A stretch of DNA of 64,000 nt from positions 3,260-67,259 of the forward strand of contig CAWVSY010000015.1 in NCBI GenBank assembly GCA_963933055.1, read 5' to 3'. Positions 19,593 to 28,906 of this stretch are shown here, piece after piece. The position numbers were made by a program, and so were the translations under genes. The stretch's first letter is position 1; each line of letters begins with the position of its first letter. Source of the stretch: Oleispira sp963933055. GTDB lineage: Bacteria; Pseudomonadota; Gammaproteobacteria; Pseudomonadales; Oceanobacteraceae. The notes under the pieces are model-generated. The model did no database searches. It was not told the origin of the DNA and saw only the letters and a program-made list of their open reading frames with translations.

Positions 19593-19867
19593 TGGTTTAT
19601 CGGCATGTTTTATTGTGAATGCATGCTGAATGGCAGTCTAGGCAAAGGAATGCCTTGCTATCACTTCGGCTAGTGTAGACAGCTGCGAATCAATTAAAAA
19701 ACTGACAAAAATATTACTAGCGTATCCTGCAAAAAAGTGTGCGTTGTTTACTTTCTTTTCTTCAATCCTCAACTATGCTGTAAGTTCTTTTAAACTTATA
19801 TGACACTAAAAAGAGCGTATCTTTGGTGGCATATGCAAGACTGCAGATACAAGGTGTAGAGGTGAGT

Positions 19868-20119
19868 ATGAAACGAATTCTCTTTACGACGATGGTATTG
19901 TTTTTCAGTATTTCAAGCATGGCAGATCAGCCAGAATTTGAGACGTTACTGCAAAATACATCTGATCAGCAAGTAATGACATTAATTGAAGATAAAAATC
20001 ACGATCTTATGTCGAGTTATGATTATTATCTGAAAGCTCGTCAACAAGGGCAGCAGTTGAAAAAAAACCGTGTCCATAAGCAGTACAGCCAGTTCATTCA
20101 GAAAAAACAAGCGCTTTAG
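19868..20119 (+). CDS. Small exported protein, unknown
   Basis: I do not recognise this 83-residue protein. It has a clear signal peptide (KRILFTTMVLFFSISSMA), then a short helical, glutamine- and lysine-rich mature part (QQLKKNRVHKQYSQFIQKKQ) with no cysteine. The ATG at 19868 is preceded by GAGGTGAG, which argues that it is really translated. It lies alone between the TIGR03545 gene (a 275-base gap with no structure I could identify) and recJ, 94 bases downstream on the same strand. Confidence 0.6.
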   Translation: MKRILFTTMVLFFSISSMADQPEFETLLQNTSDQQVMTLIEDKNHDLMSSYDYYLKARQQGQQLKKNRVHKQYSQFIQKKQAL

Positions 20120-20213
20120 TTTTTCTTTTCTCACGAGAAGCGAGCGCCATTACCTTGTAGCATCGCTAGCACTTCTAGTAAACTAGCGCTATTCATAGGC
20201 TAGGCGCTTACTC

Positions 20214-21986
20214 ATGTCCGTTAGAATTGAACGTTACGTTCAAGCGACAGCTTCTTTAGCAGAAAACTGTCATCCTGTTTTATCCTCTATTTATCAATCT
20301 CGTGGTATTCAATCAGCTGAAGAATTGCAGTATGAATTATCCGGCTTGCTGCCGTTTCATCAATTACACGATATCGAGAAAGCGGCCAGTCTTATTGCTG
20401 ATGCGATCATGGCTCAGCAGCGCATTCTTATTGTGGGCGATTTTGATGCCGATGGGGCAACCAGTACCGCTTTAGGTATACGTGCTTTGCGTCAGTTCGG
20501 GGCTCACGAGGCCTGTTATCTGGTTCCTAACCGTTTTGAATATGGTTATGGTCTAACCCCTGAAATAGTCGAAGTGGCTCGTCACATGCAGCCACAACTT
20601 TTGATCACCGTGGATAATGGCATTTCGTCGATCGCAGGCGTTAAAGCCGCAAAAGACGCAGGTATGACGGTTATTGTTACTGATCATCATTTGGCCGCTG
20701 ATGAGTTGCCGGAAGCGGATGCCATTGTTAATCCTAATCAACCTGCGTGTGAGTTTCCATCCAAAGCGGCTTGTGGCTGCGCGGTAATTTTTTATGTCAT
20801 GACCGCTGTGCGTACTGAGCTGCGTAAACGAGATTGGTTTGTCAATAAAGTTGAGCCCAATATGGCTCAGTTTCTTGATTTATTGGCGTTGGCTTCTGTT
20901 GCCGATGTGGTGCCGTTAGATAAAAATAATCGTATTTTTGTTGACCAAGGTCTAAGAAGAATTCGTGCAGGAAAATCCATCGCGGGCATTCGTGCATTGC
21001 TAAACGTTGGGGGTAAGCAAGCACACAATCTAGTAGCCAGTGATTTAGGTTTTGCTATTGGCCCAAGACTGAATGCGGCAGGGCGCTTGGACGATATGGC
21101 AACCGGAATTGAGTGCCTTCTAACTGATAACGATGATCTAGCACAGCAATATGCTGAAGAGCTCAATAGTCTGAATGAAGAACGTAAAAATATTGAGCGA
21201 GAAATGCAGCAGCAAGCCATTATGGGTCTGCAATCGCAGGCATTAGTCGCAACTATTCATCAGGCTGATACTGAAGTAAATGCCTTGCCTTGGGGGTTGT
21301 GCATTTATGATGCGCAGTGGCATCAAGGTGTGATTGGTATTTTGGCTTCTCGGATTAAAGATAAGGTGCATCGTCCTGTTATTGCATTTGCCAATGCCGA
21401 TACAGACTTATCGATGGCTGAGCAAGAAATAAAAGGCTCTGCTCGCTCCATTCCAGGGCTGCATATTCGGGATGCATTAGATCTGATGGCTAAGCGTCGT
21501 CCTGATATTCTCACTAAATTTGGTGGCCATGCTATGGCGGCAGGGTTAAGTATCAAATTGTCTCATTTTGATGAATTTCAACGACTATTCGATCAAGTTT
21601 GCAGTGAGTTATTAACCACAGAGCAATTAGATCAAGTAATCTATAGTGATGGTGAGCTAACGGCGCAAGATTTAAATTTAAACCTTGCGGGTATATTGAA
21701 ATACGCTGGACCTTGGGGTCAGATGTTCCCTGAGCCCGTCTTTGATGGACGCTTTAATATTATTAACCAGCGTATTGTCGGCAGTAACCACCTTAAACTA
21801 ACGCTGGGGGTTATTGGCAGTCCGGTATGTGTTGATGCAATTGCTTTTAATATTGATCTTGACGAATGGCTGGATCATTCTTGCCAGCAAATACATTGTG
21901 CGTATCAATTAGATATTAATGAATTTCGGGGCAACCAATCTCTGCAGTTTATTATTCGCCATATTGAAAAAATAAAATCTGAGTGA
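20214..21986 (+). CDS. recJ: Single-stranded-DNA-specific 5'-3' exonuclease RecJ
   Basis: RecJ degrades single-stranded DNA from the 5' end in recombinational repair and mismatch repair. The phosphoesterase motifs are present in order: VGDFDADGATST near residue 80, TVDNGIS, VTDHHLA near residue 160 and the DHHA1-domain glycine run LTKFGGHAMAAGLSI near residue 435. A C-terminal OB-like region follows. The 590 residues compare with 577 in E. coli. The start at 20214 has a weak ribosome site. The next gene begins 6 bases after its stop. The usual gamma-proteobacterial neighbours (dsbC, prfB) are absent. Confidence 0.96.
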   Translation: MSVRIERYVQATASLAENCHPVLSSIYQSRGIQSAEELQYELSGLLPFHQLHDIEKAASLIADAIMAQQRILIVGDFDADGATSTALGIRALRQFGAHEACYLVPNRFEYGYGLTPEIVEVARHMQPQLLITVDNGISSIAGVKAAKDAGMTVIVTDHHLAADELPEADAIVNPNQPACEFPSKAACGCAVIFYVMTAVRTELRKRDWFVNKVEPNMAQFLDLLALASVADVVPLDKNNRIFVDQGLRRIRAGKSIAGIRALLNVGGKQAHNLVASDLGFAIGPRLNAAGRLDDMATGIECLLTDNDDLAQQYAEELNSLNEERKNIEREMQQQAIMGLQSQALVATIHQADTEVNALPWGLCIYDAQWHQGVIGILASRIKDKVHRPVIAFANADTDLSMAEQEIKGSARSIPGLHIRDALDLMAKRRPDILTKFGGHAMAAGLSIKLSHFDEFQRLFDQVCSELLTTEQLDQVIYSDGELTAQDLNLNLAGILKYAGPWGQMFPEPVFDGRFNIINQRIVGSNHLKLTLGVIGSPVCVDAIAFNIDLDEWLDHSCQQIHCAYQLDINEFRGNQSLQFIIRHIEKIKSE

Positions 21987-21992
21987 TCGAAT

Positions 21993-22463
21993 ATGAAATA
22001 TTTAGAACTAAAATGTCCACCGCCGTTTGTGATGATCATTGCGCTAATGATTGCGGTAATTGCATCACAGAGAAATTTAGAATTCATTCTGCAACAAGCT
22101 GCGATACTTGAGAATCTTGTATGGCCGTTGCTCTTTGCGATTGCTGGAGCTGCTATTGCCCTTGCTGGGGTTAAAGAATTTAAGCAGCGCCATACAACCC
22201 TTAATCCGATTCACCCAGAAAGAACATCAAGCTTGGTTACCTCTGGGGTTTACCAGTTGACCCGTAATCCAATGTATCTTGGCATGTTATTGGTTTTGTT
22301 AGGATGGGCTGATTTTTTAGATTCGTTTTTGGCCTTCGGTGGCGCTCTTGTCTTTTTTGGTTATATTTCGGCTTTTCAAATAAAACCGGAAGAAGACATG
22401 ATGAAAGAGAAATTTGATCAGGGCTTTGTCCAATATTGCTCACAGGTTAGGCGCTGGCTATAA
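21993..22463 (+). CDS. Isoprenylcysteine carboxyl methyltransferase-like membrane protein
   Basis: The 156-residue protein has four hydrophobic segments and the family signature TSGVYQLTRNPMYLGMLLVLLG, with the later acidic stretch KPEEDMMKEKFDQGF. This is the SAM-binding core of the ICMT/PEMT group of membrane methyltransferases. Bacterial members are widespread and mostly uncharacterised, so the methyl acceptor is unknown. It starts 6 bases after recJ, so it is transcribed with it. It is convergent with the flavoprotein gene at 22516, and no clear terminator separates them. Confidence 0.85.
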   Translation: MKYLELKCPPPFVMIIALMIAVIASQRNLEFILQQAAILENLVWPLLFAIAGAAIALAGVKEFKQRHTTLNPIHPERTSSLVTSGVYQLTRNPMYLGMLLVLLGWADFLDSFLAFGGALVFFGYISAFQIKPEEDMMKEKFDQGFVQYCSQVRRWL

Positions 22464-22515
22464 CCTGTGGCAATAACATTCGATCGGTTTGCTGACATTT
22501 CCGTGGAGGAGATTA

Positions 22516-24138
22516 TTATTTCGGCTCTTGGTAATTCTTGATCAATTTAACGACCTCTCCTGCTTTACGTCCTTGCATGGCACAGGTTGTCATCATTCCT
22601 GCCATCAATGCACCACCAACCCCTGCGGTCATAATATCTGAACCTGTCATGTACAGGTTTTTAACTGGTGTGATTGGGTGCAAAAAAGGTTGTTTAAAAC
22701 GATCGACGTAATGGTCGAGTGCTAGCATTTCTCCTGCACTGGTCTTTTGATACCAATTGGTTGAAAGCGGCGTTGATAGTTCAAAATAGTCGAGCTTGTC
22801 TCTTAACTGAGGATGGCGTTCGAATAATTTTTCCATTAAACGCTCAGCAAACTGAGCTTTAAAGGCTTCATAATCTTCGCCGCGTTTTTGCCACTGGCTT
22901 TCATCCCACTGCTTGAACCAATCCATATTTGCGGGTGTGACGACTTCGACGGTTGATTTTCCGGGGTAGCGATTTTCCCAATCAGGATCTTTTGCTGACG
23001 GAAATGAAATATAGACCAAAGGAAATTCTTCATTAGGATTGGCTTGATAGTTTTTTAAATTATTATCATGATCGCCACTAGGATAAATCCATAAATTGGT
23101 GGTGCTTAAGCCTAATTCTTCCGTGGTGCCCTTAAAACCTGCATAAATGCAAAAGTGCGCAGATGAAGGCGATACTTTTTTCAACCACGAATCAACGCCT
23201 AAGCGGGCTTGAACCGCTGACGGTAACAACTTTTTAACGGTATTGTAGAAACCTGCATTACTGACGATGTTATCGGCGTTTATTTCTGTACCGCATGCCA
23301 TGCGAACGCCATAAGCCTTATTGTCTTTGATGAGAACTTCTGCAACATCGGCGTAAGTAAATACTTCACCGCCATTTTTTTGAATGGTCGGAATAATGCT
23401 ACGGGCAATTTCGGATGAGCCTCCGACGGGGTAAGCTCCGCCTGCCAGATAGTGTTTTGCGATTAAAGCATGCATTAAAAAAGCGGCATCGATGGGGGCT
23501 TGGCCATAATTTCCCCATTGCCCGGTTAGAACAGATATTAATTCTTGATTAGCGGTTAAGCTTTCTAAAACATCACGGGTCGTTTTAAAAAATTCTTTAG
23601 GGACTAGCATCGGGCGGATTTTATTGTACAAGCCTGCTAACCAGCGAGGCATGCCTTGGCCAGCAAAGAATTTAGGGGTGTATCGACTAATGTCACGTAT
23701 CAGTTGGATGTATTGATCAATGGCTATGTCTTCACCAGGGAAGCGTTCTTTCAGCATCGTGGAAAAATTATCGCGACCAGCGACAAAGCTGTATTCGTCT
23801 TTCCCAATAATCACTCGGTCGTATTCATCTTCCATGGCAGCCCACGTTAAGCGACCTTCGCTGATGACATCGAATACCCGTCGCAGGGTAGAAGGTTTAT
23901 GAACTTCGCCCACATAATGCACGCCGACATCCCATTCGTAACCTTCACGCTCATAGGCATGGGTATAACCGCCAGCCGTATAATGCTGTTCTAAAACACA
24001 TACTTTTTGGCCCAGTAGTGATAAGAAAGCGGCATTGGCTAGGCCTCCCATACCCGAACCAATGACGATGGTATCGTAATGTGTGTCGACGCGATTTGCG
24101 CGGAAGCGTTTGCCCGTTTTAACTTTTACCTTCGCCAT
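22516..24138 (-). CDS. FAD-dependent phytoene desaturase/RetSat-like oxidoreductase
   Basis: The 540-residue flavoprotein has the dinucleotide-binding motif TIVIGSGMGGLANAAFLS near residue 25. A C-terminal FAD segment reads NLYMTGSDIMTAGVGGALMAG. The pattern AGGYTHAYEREGYEWDVGVHYVG is characteristic of the carotenoid isomerase/retinol saturase branch of the phytoene-desaturase superfamily. The substrate could be a carotenoid, retinoid or another unsaturated lipid, and no other carotenoid gene lies nearby. I take the ATG at 24136-24138, preceded by GAGGTC, instead of the in-frame start at 24186. It is divergent from a PadR regulator, with two palindromes in the shared control region, so PadR probably represses it. 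Confidence 0.85.
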   Translation of the reverse strand: MAKVKVKTGKRFRANRVDTHYDTIVIGSGMGGLANAAFLSLLGQKVCVLEQHYTAGGYTHAYEREGYEWDVGVHYVGEVHKPSTLRRVFDVISEGRLTWAAMEDEYDRVIIGKDEYSFVAGRDNFSTMLKERFPGEDIAIDQYIQLIRDISRYTPKFFAGQGMPRWLAGLYNKIRPMLVPKEFFKTTRDVLESLTANQELISVLTGQWGNYGQAPIDAAFLMHALIAKHYLAGGAYPVGGSSEIARSIIPTIQKNGGEVFTYADVAEVLIKDNKAYGVRMACGTEINADNIVSNAGFYNTVKKLLPSAVQARLGVDSWLKKVSPSSAHFCIYAGFKGTTEELGLSTTNLWIYPSGDHDNNLKNYQANPNEEFPLVYISFPSAKDPDWENRYPGKSTVEVVTPANMDWFKQWDESQWQKRGEDYEAFKAQFAERLMEKLFERHPQLRDKLDYFELSTPLSTNWYQKTSAGEMLALDHYVDRFKQPFLHPITPVKNLYMTGSDIMTAGVGGALMAGMMTTCAMQGRKAGEVVKLIKNYQEPK

Positions 24139-24180
24139 TGATGATGACCTCAATATTGTACGTATCGTATTATTATTGTT

Positions 24181-24196
24181 ATGCAATTTGTTGCAT
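24181..24196. promoter_or_regulatory. Palindrome 1, probable PadR operator
   Basis: ATGCAA, four bases, TTGCAT: a perfect inverted repeat 43 bases upstream of the flavoprotein start. An identical pair of half-sites recurs at 24232. Its place beside a PadR gene makes it a likely operator, but this is inferred from position and symmetry only. Confidence 0.7.
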
Positions 24197-24231
24197 ATTA
24201 AGAAATTTAGATTACCGCCTTATTTAGGGAT

Positions 24232-24247
24232 ATGCAAATAATTGCAT
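24232..24247. promoter_or_regulatory. Palindrome 2, probable PadR operator
   Basis: The same ATGCAA-N4-TTGCAT repeat, 48 bases upstream of the padR-like start. Its centre is 51 bases from that of the first palindrome, close to five helical turns, so dimers bound at both would face the same side of the DNA. Confidence 0.7.
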
Positions 24248-24294
24248 AAACACGTTATACTGATAAAAAATGAATTCAGAGTAGAGAGCGTTTA

Positions 24295-24837
24295 GTGTCT
24301 TTAAAACACGCGATTATGGTATTGCTAGAAACTGAGCCAGGCAGTGGTTATGATTTGCTTAAGCGGTTTAAGCAACGATTAGGGTTTTTCTGGCAAGCCA
24401 GTCATCAGCAGATTTATCAGCAATTAAAAATTATGCATAAAGATGGCTTCATAAATTGCCAACTTGATGCTCAAGAGGGTAAGCCTGATCGCAAAGTCTA
24501 TTCGATGACAAAAACAGGTCATGCAGAATTATTGGCGTGGCTGAACCGTGCTTCACAGCCACAAAAGATAAATGACAGCTTGCTGGTTAAATTATACGGT
24601 GGTCATTTAGTAGACAAAGCGGTACTGTTAGGCGAAATTAAAAATCATAAAAATCAGCACGATAAGGCCTTAGCAATCATGCTAGAGCTGCAGCATCAGT
24701 ATCAGCAGCTACCGGTAGGAACTGAAAAGGATGCGTTAGCACTGCCTTTTTTGACATTACGCCGAGGTATTTTGGGTGAGCAAGCTTGGCTTCAGTGGGC
24801 GGAAGAGGCGGAAGTATTGCTGGGCAGAGATGATTAA
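24295..24837 (+). CDS. PadR-family transcriptional regulator
   Basis: The 180-residue protein has an N-terminal winged helix (about residues 1-80; GSGYDLLKRFKQRLGFFWQASHQQIYQQL is split by a turn into recognition and wing parts, ending DRKVYSMTKTGHAEL). A C-terminal helical dimerisation domain of the Vir-act-alpha type follows (about 90-175). PadR proteins are usually repressors released by phenolic or other small ligands. The start is the GTG at 24295. It is divergent from the RetSat-like oxidoreductase, and the two palindromes between them probably allow it to control both genes. Confidence 0.9.
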   Translation: MSLKHAIMVLLETEPGSGYDLLKRFKQRLGFFWQASHQQIYQQLKIMHKDGFINCQLDAQEGKPDRKVYSMTKTGHAELLAWLNRASQPQKINDSLLVKLYGGHLVDKAVLLGEIKNHKNQHDKALAIMLELQHQYQQLPVGTEKDALALPFLTLRRGILGEQAWLQWAEEAEVLLGRDD

Positions 24838-24948
24838 ATTGCTGTGTTAACTATACTAAGTTTAATGATGTGAACTAATTATGTGAACTGGCTTTTCAGG
24901 ATAAGTAAGAACAATAATAAATAAGAACAATAAAGGAATGCTAGGTTC

Positions 24949-26096
24949 GTGAACTTAGCTAATAACTTATTAGGCAGGTTTACCCGCAATATGAATACGC
25001 CGCAATATCATGATCTTCAGTTTAACCGCAGTCAAAGTGATGTTGCCGAAAGTCAATTTTATGGTAATGCTTATCGTCGAAGCGTATTGCGTGCGCTGTT
25101 ATTGATGAGCGCCGCTTTTAGTCTTATTTTCAGCTTATTGAACTGGCCTGAAGAAGATTATCTCGCTTTTTATGAATTATCATTCACCGTTTATTGTTTA
25201 TTACTCTTTTCATTCTCTAAACAGTATAAAAATCAGTTTAAACTGTCATTTTTATACTTATTACCGCTTTATTCTCTATTTTTATACGCGTTGAATTTGC
25301 ATCGAGAAACAGATACTTCCTTTGTTTGGATATTGGTTATACCCGTATTGTCGCATTTATTATTGGGGCGCTGGGTAGGCTTGTGGGTGTCTTTGCTTTT
25401 TATGTCGCGGCTTTTGTTATTTATGTCCTTCATGTATTGGCTGATCGACGATCAATAGAAGCACTTGAGATCACCAATTTGGTTCTGGCTTCTAGTGCCG
25501 TGCTGGTTTTTGCTCATGTTTCTGAAGTTAGCCGGATACGCGTTCATCGTAAGCTTCTGCACCTTGCGACTACTGATAATTTGACGTCGTTGGCTAATCG
25601 CGCTCGTTTTCTAGATGTATTTGAGCGAGAAAGAAATCATGCCGCCCGTAATAATTCAGATTTATCTTTGCTATTGCTTGATATTGATCACTTCAAAAAC
25701 GTCAATGATAACCACGGACACGATGTTGGAGACGATGTTTTAAAATATATTGCTGCCGCCATAAACCATCGCTTAAGAAAAACAGATTTAGCCTGCCGTT
25801 TAGGTGGAGAAGAGTTTGCTGTGCTATTACCCGGAGCTGACTTGAATCGTGCAATCATTGTGGCAGAGGCCATCCGCAAAAGCATCGCTGATTTGCCTTA
25901 TACGAAAGCTGAGAAGGTCATTCCTTTAAGTATAAGTATTGGTGCATCCGAGTACGGATCTGATGGCTATGATTTAGAAAACTTATACGCCGTCGCTGAC
26001 GAGCATTTGTATAAAGCGAAAGCGGGTGGTCGTAATCAAGTCTGTTATCGAATTATTATGAGCAACGGCGAGCTTGATCTAAGTCTCGCCGACTAG
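24949..26096 (+). pseudogene. Membrane-bound diguanylate cyclase split by a one-base frameshift
   Basis: Two overlapping frames together make one natural protein of about 382 residues. Frame one (GTG at 24949, with an AGG a little upstream) encodes a charged N-terminus and about five membrane helices, and stops at 25458. The second frame continues the last helix (YVAAFVIYVLHVLADRR) and encodes a GGDEF domain with DIDHFKNVNDNHGHDVGDD, RLGGEEFAVLLPG and the inhibitory-site RKTD five residues before GGEEF. Restoring one T in the five-T run at 25397-25401 joins them as WVSLLFYVAAF. The second frame's only upstream start, a TTG at 25326, has no ribosome site. The catalytic domain is intact, so this is either recent inactivation, a sequencing error or, less likely, programmed slippage. 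Confidence 0.85.
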
Positions 26097-26125
26097 TTTC
26101 GTAATAGAATGGATGGCATTGAAGC

Positions 26126-26662
26126 CTAAAGCCACTGTTGTGGTGTGATATGCAAGCTGTGTTGGTCATCACTCAGCCACAGTTCAGCATCTTGAATGCT
26201 GGCATTAAGCACTAAGTGGCGCTGCATTAATTGGTTAAGAGTATTGTATTGTTCCGTACTGATGTGAAAGACGGAAAGGTTCTTAAAGCCTTTTGCCTTG
26301 TTCTCTACGCTCTTCCACCACATTCCTGCAGCATTATCACCATAACTCAGAATGATTACCTTCTTGGCCTTGTGACAGGCTTTACGGATGCGTTTTTCAT
26401 CAGGCTGGCCAAGATCAATCCATAGCTCGACATCATCGATTAAATTTTTCTGCCACAAATCAGGCTCGCTATCTTCGCTTAGCCCCTTGGTAAACTGCAA
26501 TCCCTCACAGGCAAACAATGTAAATGCAATGGTACGAAGAATTAAGCGTTGTTCCGTTTCAGATGGGTGCTGGGCCATCGTCAGGTTGTGCTGCTGGTAA
26601 TAGTCTCTATCCATATCACTAATGGTGAGATCTAATTTAATCACGGTCGCTTTAATCGCCAT
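26126..26662 (-). CDS. yaeQ: YaeQ family protein
   Basis: The 178-residue protein matches the YaeQ family over its whole length: it begins AIKATVIKLDLTISDMDRDYY and contains LWQKNLIDDVELWIDLGQP and HKAKKVIILSYG. The fold resembles a PD-(D/E)XK nuclease, but the biological role is unresolved. An early claim of a link to RfaH-type antitermination was not upheld as far as I know. I take the ATG at 26660-26662, where similarity begins, over the start at 26710. The ribosome site is weak. It stands alone, separated from the PiT gene by a terminator. Confidence 0.9.
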   Translation of the reverse strand: MAIKATVIKLDLTISDMDRDYYQQHNLTMAQHPSETEQRLILRTIAFTLFACEGLQFTKGLSEDSEPDLWQKNLIDDVELWIDLGQPDEKRIRKACHKAKKVIILSYGDNAAGMWWKSVENKAKGFKNLSVFHISTEQYNTLNQLMQRHLVLNASIQDAELWLSDDQHSLHITPQQWL

Positions 26663-26692
26663 AAGGCTTGTTCGTCTCTGAAAAAATAAAAG

Positions 26693-26719
26693 GCAAAAAA
26701 AACCGGGCAATGCCCGGTT
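26693..26719 (-). terminator. Rho-independent terminator of the PiT gene
   Basis: The GC-rich stem AACCGGGC (26701-26708) pairs with 26712-26719 around a 3-base loop. Read on the minus strand it runs into eight T. It lies 19 bases after the PiT stop. The plus side also has a T-run, so it could work both ways. Confidence 0.9.
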
Positions 26720-26737
26720 TTTACATGTCTTACTGTT

Positions 26738-28003
26738 TTATCCCCAAATTGCTTTGAAGATAAAGAAGAAGAAGATCGAAAGTGCAGCGCCTGCGGGTAG
26801 GGTAACTAACCAGGACATAAAAATTGCACCAATTTGACGGTAATTTAATGACTCTCTGCCGACAGCCAAACCAACGCCTAGAATAGCGCCGACTAAGGTA
26901 TGAGTCGTTGAAATTGGTAAACCTGTACCTGACGCCACAACAACCGTTGTCGCCGCTGCTAGGGTTGCGGCAAAGCCTCTGCTAGGAGTTAATTGCGTAA
27001 TACCCGTACCAACGGTAGCAATTACGCGGTGACCGTAGGTTACAAGACCAATAACAATACCAAGACCACCGATTAATAAGATCCAAGCAGGAACCGTTGC
27101 TTTAGCGGCAATTTCACCTGCGCTGCTAACAACACTGTAGATTGCGGCTAGAGGACCAATCGCATTAGCAACATCGTTAGAACCGTGGGCAAAGGCCATG
27201 GCACAAGCTGTGAATACCATTAATACGGCAAAGACTTTTTCTACGTTGGCGAAATGAACTTCATCATTCGTTTCAGGGTCGGCATGAACACGATTAACAA
27301 AGAAGATGCCGATGAAGGTAATCACGATGCCTGCGGCAATCGATAACCATATTGACTGCTGAAAATCGATGTCTAAACCAATGTGCTTTAGGCCCTTAAC
27401 TAAGGTAACCATAGAAATAATAAAGCCCACTAAGAAAATATAAAAAGGAACGACTTTCTTAGATTGCTCGAAGGGGTTTTCAGTATCATGAATCCAGTGC
27501 TGGACTGTTTTATACAAGATAAAAGCAATACTACCCGCTAGCATGGGAGAAATAATCCAACTAGCCGCGATGGTGCCTACTTTGCCCCAAGCAACGGCTT
27601 CTATACCGATACCGACGGCGGCAAAACCAACGATGGCACCTACGATGGAATGAGTGGTTGAAACTGGCCAGCCTTTAATCGAGGCAACCAATAACCAGAT
27701 CCCCGCGGCTAATAAAGACGCTAGCATACCAAAGACGAGGAGTTCGGGAGAGCTGGCAAGAGCGGAGGGATCGATAATGCCTTTTCGAATGGTCGCGGTT
27801 ACTTCGCCACCTGCGAGGAAGGCACCGGCAAATTCAAACACAATAGCAATCAAGATAGCTTGTTTGATTGTGATTGCTTTGGAGCCTACAGAGGTCCCCA
27901 TTGCATTTGCAACATCATTGGCACCAATACCCCATGCCATGAATAAACCAAAAATACACGCTAGGGCGATAAAAATATGCCCTTGTTCGGCTAGAAGTTC
28001 CAT
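26738..28003 (-). CDS. pit: PiT-family inorganic phosphate transporter
   Basis: The 421-residue membrane protein carries both duplicated PiT signatures: GIGANDVANAMGTSVGSKA near residue 25 and HGSNDVANAIGPLAA near residue 270. These form the phosphate and cation site of low-affinity phosphate symporters. About ten to twelve membrane segments flank a short cytoplasmic loop (residues about 165-190). The bacterial partner often found beside pit, a DUF47/PhoU-like protein, is not here. The gene is monocistronic, with a terminator downstream and a 288-base upstream gap in which I see no convincing Pho box. Sulfate or other anions are possible but less likely. Confidence 0.93.
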   Translation of the reverse strand: MELLAEQGHIFIALACIFGLFMAWGIGANDVANAMGTSVGSKAITIKQAILIAIVFEFAGAFLAGGEVTATIRKGIIDPSALASSPELLVFGMLASLLAAGIWLLVASIKGWPVSTTHSIVGAIVGFAAVGIGIEAVAWGKVGTIAASWIISPMLAGSIAFILYKTVQHWIHDTENPFEQSKKVVPFYIFLVGFIISMVTLVKGLKHIGLDIDFQQSIWLSIAAGIVITFIGIFFVNRVHADPETNDEVHFANVEKVFAVLMVFTACAMAFAHGSNDVANAIGPLAAIYSVVSSAGEIAAKATVPAWILLIGGLGIVIGLVTYGHRVIATVGTGITQLTPSRGFAATLAAATTVVVASGTGLPISTTHTLVGAILGVGLAVGRESLNYRQIGAIFMSWLVTLPAGAALSIFFFFIFKAIWG

Positions 28004-28094
28004 AACTCCTCCGTCGGATGAAAAACGCGCGAATTCTACCCTAGTGAACTCTCAGTTAATAGACTGAGTTGGTAAAAAAATGCATAAATTAAAC

Positions 28095-28114
28095 TTTAGC
28101 CCAGGCGGGCTAAA
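28095..28114. repeat. Inverted repeat in the pit upstream gap
   Basis: TTTAGCCC, AGGC, GGGCTAAA: a perfect 8-bp stem with a 4-base loop. It lies about 92 bases upstream of the pit start and 178 bases beyond the DUF4442 stop. It may end the DUF4442 transcript or act in the pit leader. The rest of the gap 28004-28291 is AT-rich with nothing else I can identify. Confidence 0.4.
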
Positions 28115-28291
28115 AACAATACATAAATAGTAGCAAAAAACTGATAAATATGAGTTTGATTTAATCTGTTTTTATTCGCTCAAATTAGAGTGTTATTTGG
28201 CCAATTCTAGGCGATTAGGCTTTAAATTGGCTTGTGATATGTGAATTTGAGCTTTTTCTTATAAAATCATATCTAAGCGATTCATTTTGGG

Positions 28292-28786
28292 TTAAGACTT
28301 ACGTTTTGGTGTCCATGCCCAAATCATTGTAGCTTTTACCGTTTCAACACCTTTTTCATCGGTAATGACGACAGGAACATTGATATCGGCTTTTTCATTA
28401 TTTTTAATGAACTCTACTTGCTCATCACTAAAAGTAGCAACGGCTGTCATATCGCCTTTGGCTTGCTTTAAATATTCTAAGTGCATCGACTTGATAACGA
28501 TAATGCGATTATCTGGAACGGTAAGCCCTGTCATAAATCCCGTGGCGGTTTCTGCCAATAAACCCATTGCGGCGGCATGCACACTGCCAATATGGTTTTG
28601 AACCTTTTTACGATTAGGGATGACGACAATGCATTCATTCGGCGTTAATTTTTCAAAGCGTAGACCTGACGTCCCAACGTATTTAATGACCTTTCCCATC
28701 GCCTTTGAGAGCGCAAAGGTGCGAATCGGAGAGGGCATTTTCTGAAAAGTATTCACAACGGTCGTTAATCGGTTTGGTTTAGACAT
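28292..28786 (-). CDS. DUF4442 hotdog-fold protein (thioesterase-like)
   Basis: The 164-residue protein matches the DUF4442 branch of the hotdog-fold superfamily (KVQNHIGSVHAAAMGLLAETATGF, with the central helix of the fold). The histidine and acidic positions in HIGSVHAAAMGLLAETA resemble the PaaI-like thioesterase site, so acyl-CoA hydrolysis is plausible but unproven. The ATG at 28784-28786 is preceded by TAAGGCTT-like purines. It stands alone on the minus strand between the GNAT gene and pit, with no obvious operon partner. Confidence 0.85.
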   Translation of the reverse strand: MSKPNRLTTVVNTFQKMPSPIRTFALSKAMGKVIKYVGTSGLRFEKLTPNECIVVIPNRKKVQNHIGSVHAAAMGLLAETATGFMTGLTVPDNRIIVIKSMHLEYLKQAKGDMTAVATFSDEQVEFIKNNEKADINVPVVITDEKGVETVKATMIWAWTPKRKS

Positions 28787-28906
28787 AATATAAGCCTTAT
28801 TTTTATTAAGATGTTAGGCCCTACTTATCGAACAGGTGCAATGTTGGTTGATAATATTAGGGTGGATCAATGTAAGGATTCACTAAAGAATCAAAGATAG
28901 CGCATC

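Noticed and set aside
25390..25405. Programmed -1 frameshift for the diguanylate cyclase
   Set aside because: The site is not a canonical X-XXY-YYZ slippery heptamer and no clear stimulatory hairpin follows; a missing base in a homopolymer is simpler.
28004..28291. Pho box in front of pit
   Set aside because: No CTGTCAT-like direct repeats spaced by four bases were found.
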